Source: Mycobacterium sp. AT1 (GTDB lineage Bacteria; Actinomycetota; Actinomycetes; Mycobacteriales; Mycobacteriaceae). From it: 56,847 nt of DNA. The stretch spans positions 1 through 56,847 of the forward strand of contig NZ_MVOC01000082.1 of assembly GCF_002043095.1 (NCBI RefSeq), read 5' to 3'. Of the stretch, positions 18,127 to 26,736 are shown in pieces. Below the pieces are notes generated by a model. It saw only the letters and a program-made list of their open reading frames with translations. It was not told the DNA's origin and did no database searches. Within the stretch, counting starts at the first letter, position 1. Every line of letters begins with the position of its first letter. A program made the translations under genes and the position numbers.

Positions 18127-18708
18127 TCAGAGCTTTTGGGCGATTACACCAGCCAGCGCCACAAGCCCGAGAAGGCCAAGTACGAGAAAGCGAATCGCCC
18201 ATTCGGCACATCTAAATTTTCGCTGTGCCACAACAGAATTGGCGTGCACTTGGTGGCCGATATGACGCACAAGATCGTCAGGTGTAGTTGTAAGGGTATG
18301 CAGCACAGCCGCGTAGCTTGGTGCGTCACCTTTGAACCCGCGCGCAATGTCGTGAAAGAACAGCGGGTTAATCAGTTCGTCGGCGGCCTTCTTCGATCGC
18401 TTAAGCCGCAAACGGGGGAACAGGCCCGCGACTGCTGCGCCTGCGGCGCAGAGGACACCAACAAAGCAAATGACGGCGCTCATATTGAACCAGATACTTC
18501 GGTGGACATCGTTCTTGACCAGGTTGAATAGCACGCCGCCCGTCACCCCCGCGCCAGCGAGTGTCGTCGCAAGCTTGGTCTCACTGTGCCGAAGCCATTC
18601 GTTTACTAGCGTCAGCGCCTTCCACGCGTGATCGGGGTTTGTCGCAGCTGGCTCAGGTGGTTGGACTCCAGACACGTCATCAATCTTTGACCGTCCTCGC
18701 AGTTTCAT
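18127..18708 (-). CDS. PycTM-like transmembrane effector
   Basis: A 193-residue membrane protein. A cytosolic N-terminus with LTLVNEWLRHSETKLATTLAGAGVTGGVLFNLV leads into a first hydrophobic helix (about residues 47-63). A second helix is at about 73-98 (WFNMSAVICFVGVLCAAGAAVAGLF), a central soluble part follows, and a C-terminal helix ends the protein (FLVLGLLGLVALAGVIAQ). This matches the Pycsar transmembrane effector family (PycTM), which impairs the inner membrane when it senses cCMP or cUMP. Its ATG overlaps the cyclase stop by four bases (ATGA), so the two proteins are translationally coupled, the standard cyclase-effector arrangement. It does not resemble a secreted protein. Confidence 0.75.
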   Translation of the reverse strand: MKLRGRSKIDDVSGVQPPEPAATNPDHAWKALTLVNEWLRHSETKLATTLAGAGVTGGVLFNLVKNDVHRSIWFNMSAVICFVGVLCAAGAAVAGLFPRLRLKRSKKAADELINPLFFHDIARGFKGDAPSYAAVLHTLTTTPDDLVRHIGHQVHANSVVAQRKFRCAEWAIRFLVLGLLGLVALAGVIAQKL

Positions 18709-19628
18709 GGGGCGAGTCCACGGCGACGAGCTTGGATAGCTGTGCGCCCAGTCCTCGCCTTCGCTCGGATCGCGTCACGCATCTGGCTGAGCCGGAGCGC
18801 GGTTCGCAGTGCGTCGACATCATCGCGGCGACGACTTCCGGCGAGGACTGCGGCACAGTATTCCTCGCCGTGAGTAGAGCACCAGCGGGAGGTTAAGACT
18901 CGGCCCTGAGCCTCAGGATCACCTTCCGGCAGCCTCTCAATCTCGGTGTCGGCCCAGATATCAAGGCTAGGTCCGGTCCCGCATGGACAGCTAATGGCGA
19001 CGTAATCGATCTTTTCTGCAACGTCCCACACAGTGCCAGTGACGACGAGTTGCTCGGCGTCTGCGCCCTGGGCTGCCTTAGCCGCATAGTTCACTGCCTT
19101 TCCTGCCCACACTGGCTCCTGCTGAGCGGGATTGCGCGGTGTACCGATACGTTTCGCAAGCAGCGGACTGCTTGCGATCCCAACTTTGAACCCGGTGTCG
19201 GGCAGGTCGGGCCATTTTTTCTGTAATCGCTCCGTCATACCGGAACCGAACGTCTGTATCGTAATGCCCGCGCACAGCGCGCGCTCGTACCGCAGACTGC
19301 CCCAAAAAAGAGCGAAGGCTCCGTCACCCTGAATTGCCAAGAAGTCTGCGTTGAATTCGTCGAAAGTTTTGACCACTCCTCCTGTGCTCGCCTGGTAGAT
19401 GCTGGCGGTGGAAGCAGCCCACTTTCCCGTTCCCAACTTCGTCGAGTTCTTGAGGTCAGCGACGACCGCGACCGCGTCGTCGAGTTTGTGCCACCGGCGA
19501 GCCGTAATCGGCAAACCCTCGACGTTGAGGCTGTCTCCCTTCGCGACCACCTCCGGGGTCGACGACAACTCCGTCTTGACCTCATCGTCGAGCTCCTCAA
19601 GCAGTGTGCCGAGTTCGAAATTGCCCAT
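18705..19628 (-). CDS. pycC: Pycsar-type nucleotidyl cyclase (first copy, with Cys-rich tail)
   Basis: A 307-residue class III nucleotidyl cyclase of the type that makes cyclic pyrimidine mononucleotides as an infection alarm. The first metal-binding Asp is in VAVVADLKNSTKLG (about residues 50-63) and the second is in FLAIQGDGAFALFWG (about 92-106). The transition-state segment is GKAVNYAAKAAQG (about 178-190). A C-terminal Cys-rich extension (SCPCG, then SRWCSTHGEEYC) resembles that seen in part of the Pycsar cyclase family and may bind zinc. It is the first gene of the cyclase-PycTM-SIR2 operon. A second cyclase gene starts 188 bases away on the other strand, so both are expressed from the short region 19629-19816. 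The base chosen (C or U) cannot be assigned by eye. Confidence 0.75.
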   Translation of the reverse strand: MGNFELGTLLEELDDEVKTELSSTPEVVAKGDSLNVEGLPITARRWHKLDDAVAVVADLKNSTKLGTGKWAASTASIYQASTGGVVKTFDEFNADFLAIQGDGAFALFWGSLRYERALCAGITIQTFGSGMTERLQKKWPDLPDTGFKVGIASSPLLAKRIGTPRNPAQQEPVWAGKAVNYAAKAAQGADAEQLVVTGTVWDVAEKIDYVAISCPCGTGPSLDIWADTEIERLPEGDPEAQGRVLTSRWCSTHGEEYCAAVLAGSRRRDDVDALRTALRLSQMRDAIRAKARTGRTAIQARRRGLAP

Positions 19629-19816
19629 CCAGATACCAGCCCTCCCGCGAATCGCTGTGTTCGAAACAGGCTAACGGCAACGTCTGACACAATCCGGTCG
19701 GATCAAGACCATTATTCGTATCGCTGTCCGATCCTGAGAGCTGGCGGGCAGCAGCTCCTGTTAGGTGATGGACGGCCGGATGGTGGAACGGGCTTGAACA
19801 GTTAGGGGCGGAGAAG

Positions 19817-20512
19817 ATGAGTTTGCAAGAAGAATTAGAGACTTACGTTGATGAATTTTTCACAGCCAGCTGGAAACGGCGAGCGGGAGAACAGGTGCCC
19901 GATCAGGAGGACGTCGCGCTTGGCAACGAGGCCGTCGAACTGGAGGCCACTGTGCTGTACGCAGATCTTGCGGGCTCAACGAAGATGGTCAAGGAAAGGT
20001 ACGACTGGGTAGCTGCAAGTGTCTACAAGTCGTACCTCTATTGCGCCGCAAAACTCATTCGCGCCAACGGCGGCAGCATCACTGCATATGACGGTGATCG
20101 GGTAATGGGAGTCTTCATCGGCGGATCGAAGAACAGTAGCGCAGCTATCTGTGGGCTTAACATCAACCACGCAGCATCCGAAATTGTGATGGGTCGCTAC
20201 GCGAAGAAATGGCCGGACACAACGTTTAGCCTTAAGCAGCGGGTTGGAATCGATACTTCGAAGCTATTCGTTGCGCGAACGGGAATTCGGGGAACGAACG
20301 ACCTTGTGGGGGTGGGTAACGCTGCAAACAACGCGGCCAAAATGGCGGCGCTCGACCCAAAATACCCCACATACATCACGGCGGACGTGTACACAAAGCT
20401 AAATGAGTCGGCGAAGCTGAGCAATAAAGACCGCAGCAATATGTGGACCGACTTGGGCTCTTCGGACATGGGATACACGATCTATGGTTCCACCTGGTGG
20501 CGGTCACCATAG
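19817..20512 (+). CDS. Second Pycsar-type nucleotidyl cyclase
   Basis: A 231-residue class III nucleotidyl cyclase. Visible are ATVLYADLAGSTKMVKERYDW with the first metal Asp (about residues 50-55), GGSITAYDGDRVMGVFIGG with the second Asp, VGIDTSKLF, and GVGNAANNAAKMAAL with the Asn/Lys segment. It lacks the Cys-rich tail of the neighbouring cyclase. GGGGCGGAGAAG precedes the ATG. The sequence is visibly more AT-rich than the surrounding genome, suggesting transfer. It has no effector of its own: the next gene, jetD, converges on it from the other strand. It may therefore feed the same PycTM/SIR2 operon across the shared upstream region, or be a leftover of a second Pycsar module. Confidence 0.72.
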   Translation: MSLQEELETYVDEFFTASWKRRAGEQVPDQEDVALGNEAVELEATVLYADLAGSTKMVKERYDWVAASVYKSYLYCAAKLIRANGGSITAYDGDRVMGVFIGGSKNSSAAICGLNINHAASEIVMGRYAKKWPDTTFSLKQRVGIDTSKLFVARTGIRGTNDLVGVGNAANNAAKMAALDPKYPTYITADVYTKLNESAKLSNKDRSNMWTDLGSSDMGYTIYGSTWWRSP

Positions 20513-20539
20513 TCGCGCTTTCGTGGCCGTCGACGAGCC

Positions 20540-20555
20540 CGGCTCTGCCGAGCCG
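20540..20555. terminator. Hairpin between convergent genes
   Basis: CGGCTC-TGCC-GAGCCG forms a 6-bp stem with a 4-base loop. It lies between the stop of the second cyclase (20512, rightward) and the stop of jetD (20618, leftward), where a bidirectional terminator is expected. No U-tract is present. Confidence 0.35.
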
Positions 20556-20617
20556 CGAAACAACGCTAGACTACGGTGCCCTCGATGCTGGCGATGCCCC
20601 CTTGGCTACCGCAACCG

Positions 20618-21655
20618 TCAGAACCATTGCGCGAGCTGCGTATTGGCGAGCACCTCGCGACCTACCGTTTCCTGAACGATTCGCTTCCGCGCGGCGAGTA
20701 CCCCGACGATGGCGTCGGCTAGGTCCGTGTGTAGCCACTTGTAGATCCACACGGCCAGCGTGGGATCAGGATTGCGGGTGTTCTTGTCTCTGCGCTGGAC
20801 GCCCATATCGAGAGTGAGTTGGTACAGGCCGCTCGCTGCGAGCAGCGGCGGCAGTCCGAGCACGGCGGCTCGAGTGGCCGCCGTGCGGGCGATCCGGAAG
20901 CCTCCAACGTCGATGTCGCCGAAGTAATACAGCCGAGGCGGCCGGGCGGGTTCGGCGGCCAGTGCGGCAAGCCGGGTGGCGACTCCGTTGCCGGAGCCCC
21001 AGATGATATGGCCGTCGAACCCCAGGTCCCTCGCGCGGCGGCCCAACGAGTGGTAGGTGGTGTAGTTCTCCAAGATGAGCCAGTCGCCGGCCCCGTAGGT
21101 GAAGCGTTCCACGGTGGGCCAGCAGAGATAGGTTTGCAACAGATCCAAGGTCAGCCGCCCCGGTCCGAATAGTGGACCGGAAACCCTTGTCTCCAGGAGT
21201 TTCTCGTCGCCGAAGATCTCAAGTGAGCGTTCTCTCAGGGGCACCGAGATACCGCGGCGCCGCGAGAGCCAGGTATTGATGGACGTCAAGAATCGCTGAT
21301 CCGATCCCGTCAGCTTCCCCTCATCGAACAAGGCTGCAGCCCAACGAAGGTTGGCGTGCCACACCGGCGCGGTCGTCACGACTCGCGTCGCGCGGGCGGT
21401 GGCGGCCCGCGTCACGTACAGCGGCAACGCCGGCACGGCGGTGGTGTCCCGTTTCGTCCTGGGGAGTGTGACGCGGCCGCTGCCCTCGAGGTGGTCGATT
21501 GCCGCTTTGATTCGGGCTCGCCAGCCAACGGTAACTGCGCCCGTACGGTCGACTGCTGCACCGGCTTTGAGAAGTACGGGCAGAGGGACGCGGCGAGTCC
21601 TATGGGCGTCGATGGCGTTCCACAGCGCCTCGGCCAACATCGTTTCAGGGTTCAC
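20618..21655 (-). CDS. jetD: Wadjet nuclease subunit JetD (DUF3322/DUF2220 type)
   Basis: JetD is the topoisomerase VI-A-like Toprim nuclease of Wadjet, which cuts small circular DNA held by the JetABC SMC complex. The protein has about 345 residues. The N-terminal part is a winged-helix DUF3322-like region (WNAIDAHRTRRVPLPVLLK, LRWAAALFDEGKLT). The C-terminal Toprim-like part contains FTYGAGDWLILENYTTYHSL, with an acidic residue, and PRLYYFGDIDVGGFRIA, with the conserved DxD. The start is GTG 21655, which overlaps the end of the restored jetC frame; ATG 21640 also fits. It is the last gene of the jetABCD order, as in type I Wadjet. Its own frame is intact although jetC upstream is broken. 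Confidence 0.85.
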   Translation of the reverse strand: MNPETMLAEALWNAIDAHRTRRVPLPVLLKAGAAVDRTGAVTVGWRARIKAAIDHLEGSGRVTLPRTKRDTTAVPALPLYVTRAATARATRVVTTAPVWHANLRWAAALFDEGKLTGSDQRFLTSINTWLSRRRGISVPLRERSLEIFGDEKLLETRVSGPLFGPGRLTLDLLQTYLCWPTVERFTYGAGDWLILENYTTYHSLGRRARDLGFDGHIIWGSGNGVATRLAALAAEPARPPRLYYFGDIDVGGFRIARTAATRAAVLGLPPLLAASGLYQLTLDMGVQRRDKNTRNPDPTLAVWIYKWLHTDLADAIVGVLAARKRIVQETVGREVLANTQLAQWF

Positions 21656-24600
21656 GGCGCACCGAGGAGACCGCGTCAAGGACTTGGCGTGAGGTTTCGT
21701 CGTCGGCGGTTACGTAGGCGCGGCCGGCGCGGGTGGTCGAGGGACGTTTGTGCATGGCCGCGATCCGCGGGAATGTGGTGACCGCTCCGAGGTCACCGAT
21801 CCCTGTCCAGTAAACGAGTTGCACACCATTGGCTTTCGCGACTTTGCGCTGCAATTCCAGGAAGGGAAGGTAGTTGGCCTTGCCAACCGGGTTGTCCAAC
21901 GGCAGGACCCCGCCCGACGAGGTAATCCGGTCCTCGGTGCGTTTCTCCGCCCGCAGCCGCGCCATCACGCAGAACAGCACCAACGACGCCGTGAGATTCT
22001 CACCCCCCCCGACCACTTGCGCATGTCGCCCACCGGTGTGCGCGTCCTGGACTGCTCAGGTGAGGGTTTGAGGACGGTGGCCTTGAAGCCCTCGGGCACC
22101 GACGCGTCCGTGGCCCGCCACAGCAGTTCGGCGGGGTCTTGTTCGACGGCGCGACCGCTGACCATGGTGTCTATGAGATCGCCCACGCGCAGAGCGACCT
22201 GCTCGCGGGTGGGGTGGTTGCGCGGTGAGACGTCCAGGAACCGTTGGTGATCCCATTCCCCGATGCCCTCGGGCATCTCCGAGAGCGCCGATGCACGCCG
22301 CAACACCGTCAGGGCGTCCACCACTAAATCGGTCATCTTGTTGCCGATATTGGCCTTGGTCTCCTCGACCTGCTTGAGCTGTTCGCCGATCTGCGTGGCG
22401 CGCAGCCGAAGGTCGTCGGCTAGGGTTTCGGCGTTCTCGGCGACGCGTCTAATTCGGGACTTGTCGCGCAGCATCTCCCTTAGCCGGCGCACCGCCTGGC
22501 CATGTTCATCCTCGGCGAGGTGGACGAACCGGTCGGCACTGGCCCACTGGCCGAGCTCGTCGGCGGACGATTCGAACTCCTCGACAGCCGCGGCGTGCAG
22601 ATCGCCTGCGTACTCGAAGTCTTTGTGCACAGCGGTCACGATCGCCCGCACGGCCTCGTAATCGGCTGGCAACACCAGATCGACCGGTTCGGATGAGGCG
22701 TGCACCTTGTCCAGCCGGGACGCCTGATCGACGAGGGTCCTCGAACGGGCCGTCTGCGCGGCCAGGGTTGCCTCGTCGGCCTTGAATTCCTGTTCACGGC
22801 GCCACCGCTGCCCTTCGAAATCTACGGCGGTGGCGTTCGTTTCGGCGGCGAGACTCTCGGCGTGGGGCCGGTCTGTCGGCTCAACGGGATCGAGGTCCTT
22901 GCGACCGTGCCGACTCTCGAGGTTGCGCACGGCGTCCTTCAAGACCAGTTCGGCGGCGGAAAGGTCGGACTTGGCCGCGCCGTGCGCCATGTTGGCCTGC
23001 GTGGCAGTCGTTGCGGCACGTTGCCGGGCCGCAGCCCGGGATCCTTCATTGGCGGCGTCGGTGGACGCGGCAAGTTCAAGGGCTCGCACCCGAACCGGCT
23101 CAAGGTGGCTTTCCCACTGACGCGCCGCGCCCTGAACTTCGCGTTCCGCCTCTTTGACCGCGAAGCGCAGCACCTCTTCGGGGAACTGTTGATGCAGTTG
23201 CTGTTCGGCCGCATCCCGGGCGGCCCGCGCCTCCGGCTGTGACAGTTCGCAGGGTTGTGGCGGCGGCAGGGCTTCCAGCTCAGCGCGCCAGTTGATTCGG
23301 TTCCGATCCACCTCCCCGCGGTGGACCAGTACGTCTGCTCTGGCGGCTTCGGCGGTCTTACGTTGTTCCCGGGCGCGGGCCAGGTGTTCGTTGGCAGCGG
23401 CGAATTCGACCGGGATCTGTTCGAGTCGCTGTTGGGAGGGCACGACGACGTCGAGTTCGGTCACCGCGAGATCGGCAACGTTCGGCAATGCCTCTTCTGC
23501 CTTTACCGCGCGCGCCCGCTCCTGGAAAAGGAGATCGGCGATCGCTTTGACCTCCTCGTCGAGGTCACCGCACAGCATTTTCGTGGCGGCGGCACGGTCG
23601 CGAGCCACCTGCAGGGTGACAGTGCTGGTGTGTACGCGCGCGCGCAGGCCATCCATGCCGTCGGCTGGCACATCCTGCGCGAAACCCGAGATCTTCGACA
23701 GCAGGGCGTCATCGGACCGCCGCAGGGCGTCCACGGCGTCGCGACGCTCGACGGTCTGACCAAATGTCTCGGTCCGGGTGCTCAATTCCATTGCCGCCGC
23801 GCCAATGTCATACATCGCCGCGGCCGGGCCGAGGATGAACTGCGGTGCAGGGTGTCCTTCGAACACGCTGGCCGGAGACAGCACCACCACGTCGTCGACG
23901 GGGGTACGGATTTGGTGTGCCACTTCAGCCAGATCGTCGGTGTGCACGATCACGCCGTCCACGACGGCGGGCAACTCGGCGATGACTTTTGCGTGTTGAT
24001 CAGGGTCGATGTGCTGGGCGAGGTAGCGCCAGCCCGGTACGGCGGTGACACTGGCCGCAGCCAGTTCATCGACGATCTGCTGCACCCGCAGGCGCGGAGG
24101 CAACAGCCCGTCGGTCTTCAACGAGTGCAACGCCCGCTCGCTGGCGGCGATGCCCTGGTTGAGTTCGAACATCTCCCGCTCGGCGTCTGCGCGCGCGTGT
24201 TCCAAAGCCGCTATCAGGTCGGCTGATTCACTCTCCAGGTCAACGTCACCGGTCTGCATGAGGGCCCGCACCCGTGGATCATCGGCCAGCGCCGACGCCC
24301 GACCCGCCAGGGCCCCTAGTTGACCCTCGAGTTGCCGATTGTCCAGATCGGCGACCGTCGCCGCCTGATGCTCTTCCTCGTAACGCGCCGCTGCGGCTTC
24401 GGCGTCGGCTTCCTTCTCTCCTTGGTGGCGCTGCAGTCGCTCTACAGCGGTATGCGCCTCGCCGATGGTCGCGCTCAGTCGGAGTTCGGCGGCGGCCAAC
24501 GTTTCCCCGGCAGCCAAGACATCGCGATCGACGAGCCGCTGACGGCTCTTCTCGAACTTCGCGATGTCGGTGCGAATGGTCTGTTGCTCAGTGTCGAGGA

Positions 24601-25999
24601 GCATGCGGCGTTGTTGCGCAGACTCGAAGGCCTCTTCAGCATCGTCGATCACGCCTTCGTATTCGGAGATGTATTCGTCGTACTCATCGATCTCCAGTCC
24701 GGCCAGGGTCACATCGGCGTCGATCGCTGCGGCCAGGTGCGCGCGGGCAGCGCGTACGCGGTCCTGCAGCGGCTTGGCCGCCTGCGTCTTCGCCTCCAGC
24801 GCGGCCTGCTTCTCGAAGAGGTCGGCTCGCCTGGTAATCAACTCGGTGTGCTGTTCGACGGCCTGCCAAGCATTCTCGGTGAGCTCTGCGGTTACAGCCA
24901 TTGTTCGCGCCTGCTCGGCCTTAGACCGCGCGGCGGCGACGCCGAACTCGGCAGCCTTCATCAGATAGTGCAGGCCGCGGCCGCGCTGCAGGTCGATCTC
25001 GCTGCGGATGGTGCGCAACGCGTCCTCAATGATCCCCTTGCGAATGTCGGCTTGCGCGGCGAGATCTGCAGCCACCGCGCTGGCATCGAGCAGGGCCCGT
25101 TTGTGCCGGCTGGCGCGTAGCCGTTCATCCTCGAGGGTGCGCACGGCGTCGTCGCGGTTCGTGCGTTTGGCACCGAGGGTCAGCACCCGGGCTTGCGCGT
25201 CGTCACAGAACTCTTTCTCCGCCAGATACATCGGACGTTTGGCGATCTCGGCGGCGGTGTCCTTGAGCAGGTCCCGTACGGGTTCGATTTGTTCGTGGTT
25301 GCCGACGAACCGCAGGAGGTATCTGACGAACTTGCCAGGTGAGTCGATCTCGGCGAAGAGGCCGTCGATGCCGCCCTCGGCGGCGTTGACGAGAAGAAAG
25401 TACTCGAACAGTCCTGGGTCGAAGCGGCGTTCCCGCAGCGCGGCGTGCCACTCACCGATGGTCTGATTGACCACCACGGCATTGACGCCTTGAACTGCCA
25501 GCCCGCTGATGTGACTACAGAAGCGTTCGCGATCAAAACCACCGCCGGTGCGGAAGGTGAAGGGCAGCGTGTCCAGGGTGGCGCCGTCGATGTCGGGGTC
25601 GGGGCTGATGCACCACCAACTCCTTCGCAGACGGTCCTTGCCGCCGCGGCTGTTGTAGTCGACAGGCCTTGTGCGGCCGTCCCATTCGTACACCGCGCCG
25701 GTGAGCAGCAGCTGCCCGTCCGGGCCGACCCATTCAGCAACCACATGAGCGGTGTCGCCGCTGAGGATCAGGTCCTCTAACGATCGATTCTTGGTCTTGT
25801 GTGCCAGGAAGTCACGGCGCCCGGGGCGAATCAAGGCCAGCAACAACGACAACATCGTGGTCTTTCCTGCCCCGTTGCGCAGCCACACGATGGTATCGGT
25901 GGGATCGCCGGCGACGTCGGTCAACTCCACCATCAGATCGGCAAATCGGTTGTCGCTCACGCCAACCGAGTCCAGATACATCCGCCGCAAACGAAACAT
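21645..25999 (-). pseudogene. jetC: Wadjet SMC-like ATPase JetC, frameshifted at a G8 tract
   Basis: JetC is the SMC-like motor of Wadjet. The Walker A motif is WLRNGAGKTTML near residue 40, followed by more than 1000 residues of coiled coil rich in Ala/Glu/Arg heptads. The long frame (25999-21965, 1344 codons) reaches KWSGG and then goes off frame, ending 13 residues later. The proper continuation, GENLTASLVLFCVMARLRAE, Walker B-like VLPLDNPVGKAN and the final lobe, is in the next frame (to 21645). The slip lies in eight Gs (minus strand; 22003-22010), exactly in the ABC signature SGGE. Restoring one base gives about 1451 residues; a six-G run would give the canonical WSGGEN. The ATG overlaps the jetB stop (ATGA). 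It may be a real inactivation, a phase-variable tract or a homopolymer read error. Confidence 0.85.
22003..22010 (-). repeat. Homopolymer G8 (minus strand) in the JetC signature motif
   Basis: Eight consecutive C on the plus strand, read as G8 in jetC, split the frame inside the SGGE signature. Six or nine Gs would keep the gene open, eight does not. Tracts of this length slip in replication, so the site could act as an on/off switch or be a base-calling artefact. Confidence 0.8.
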
Positions 26000-26736
26000 C
26001 AGCTGCCCACCGACCTGCCGGCGGCATCGCTGACTTCGGCGATCAACACCTCCGCGACCTCCGCCAGACCGATTCGGAAGCGGTCATTGAGCACGAATGC
26101 CTCACCGGAGGCATCGTCCAACGCCGGTTCACGCCGCGCGCGGCCTTGCGCGGTCAAAAAGGTCAGGGTTGCGTCGACGTACCAGCGGTGGCATTCCCGG
26201 CCGACCCGCCCGTGGTCGGTGAGCAGCACCTGTGGAAGGTCGTGCCAGGCGCGGGCTGCCGCACCGAGCTGACCCTCGGCCTCCCCGGAATCGGCGTCCA
26301 GACCGATGAGCCCCTTGATGCGCTGTTCGAGGAACCGCTCGATGTCCAACGCCCGCACCGGCCGGTTCGCCGAGTCGATCAACGTCTCCCCGTTGGGGTA
26401 GGCGTAGGTGATCAAACCGAGCAGGACCAGCCCGAAGCACCGCCGATCCCGCAGACGCTGTTCCCCACTCTTACGCACCGGAAGCCCAGAATTGTCCAGC
26501 GTCACCGCGAACGGTGAATCGACCTGGCCCGACACCAGCAGACCCAACTGAGGGCTGACCTGGTGCACCTCCAACCCCAGACCCTCGGCCACCCGGTCGA
26601 CCAACTCGGCGAATGGAAGATCTACCTGGAACCTGTCCAGCAGATCGCGATACAGACTTCCCGGCGTCGGACGATCCCTGGGAGACAACGCATGCCGGAT
26701 CAGCCGCGCGGCTGCCGAAACGTCGGCGTGGTTCAC
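25999..26736 (-). CDS. jetB: Wadjet subunit JetB (DUF4194-type, kleisin partner)
   Basis: A 245-residue protein in the JetB position, matching the DUF4194/MukE-MksE-like winged-helix subunit that binds the JetA kleisin and the JetC heads. Visible are helical segments SAAARLIRHALSP and LYRDLLDRFQVDLPFAELVDRVAEGLGLEVH, then CFGLVLLGLITYAYPNGE and a C-terminal FVLNDRFRIGLAEVAEVLIAEV. The GTG start overlaps the jetA stop (GTGA) and its stop overlaps the jetC ATG (ATGA), so the three products are made in coupled fashion, as expected for complex subunits. Identity rests on both operon order and sequence character. The frame is intact. Confidence 0.78.
   Translation of the reverse strand: MNHADVSAAARLIRHALSPRDRPTPGSLYRDLLDRFQVDLPFAELVDRVAEGLGLEVHQVSPQLGLLVSGQVDSPFAVTLDNSGLPVRKSGEQRLRDRRCFGLVLLGLITYAYPNGETLIDSANRPVRALDIERFLEQRIKGLIGLDADSGEAEGQLGAAARAWHDLPQVLLTDHGRVGRECHRWYVDATLTFLTAQGRARREPALDDASGEAFVLNDRFRIGLAEVAEVLIAEVSDAAGRSVGS

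Noticed and set aside
19629..19816. Possible riboswitch or small RNA between the two cyclase genes
   Set aside because: No convincing stem set or conserved motif visible; most simply a divergent promoter region.
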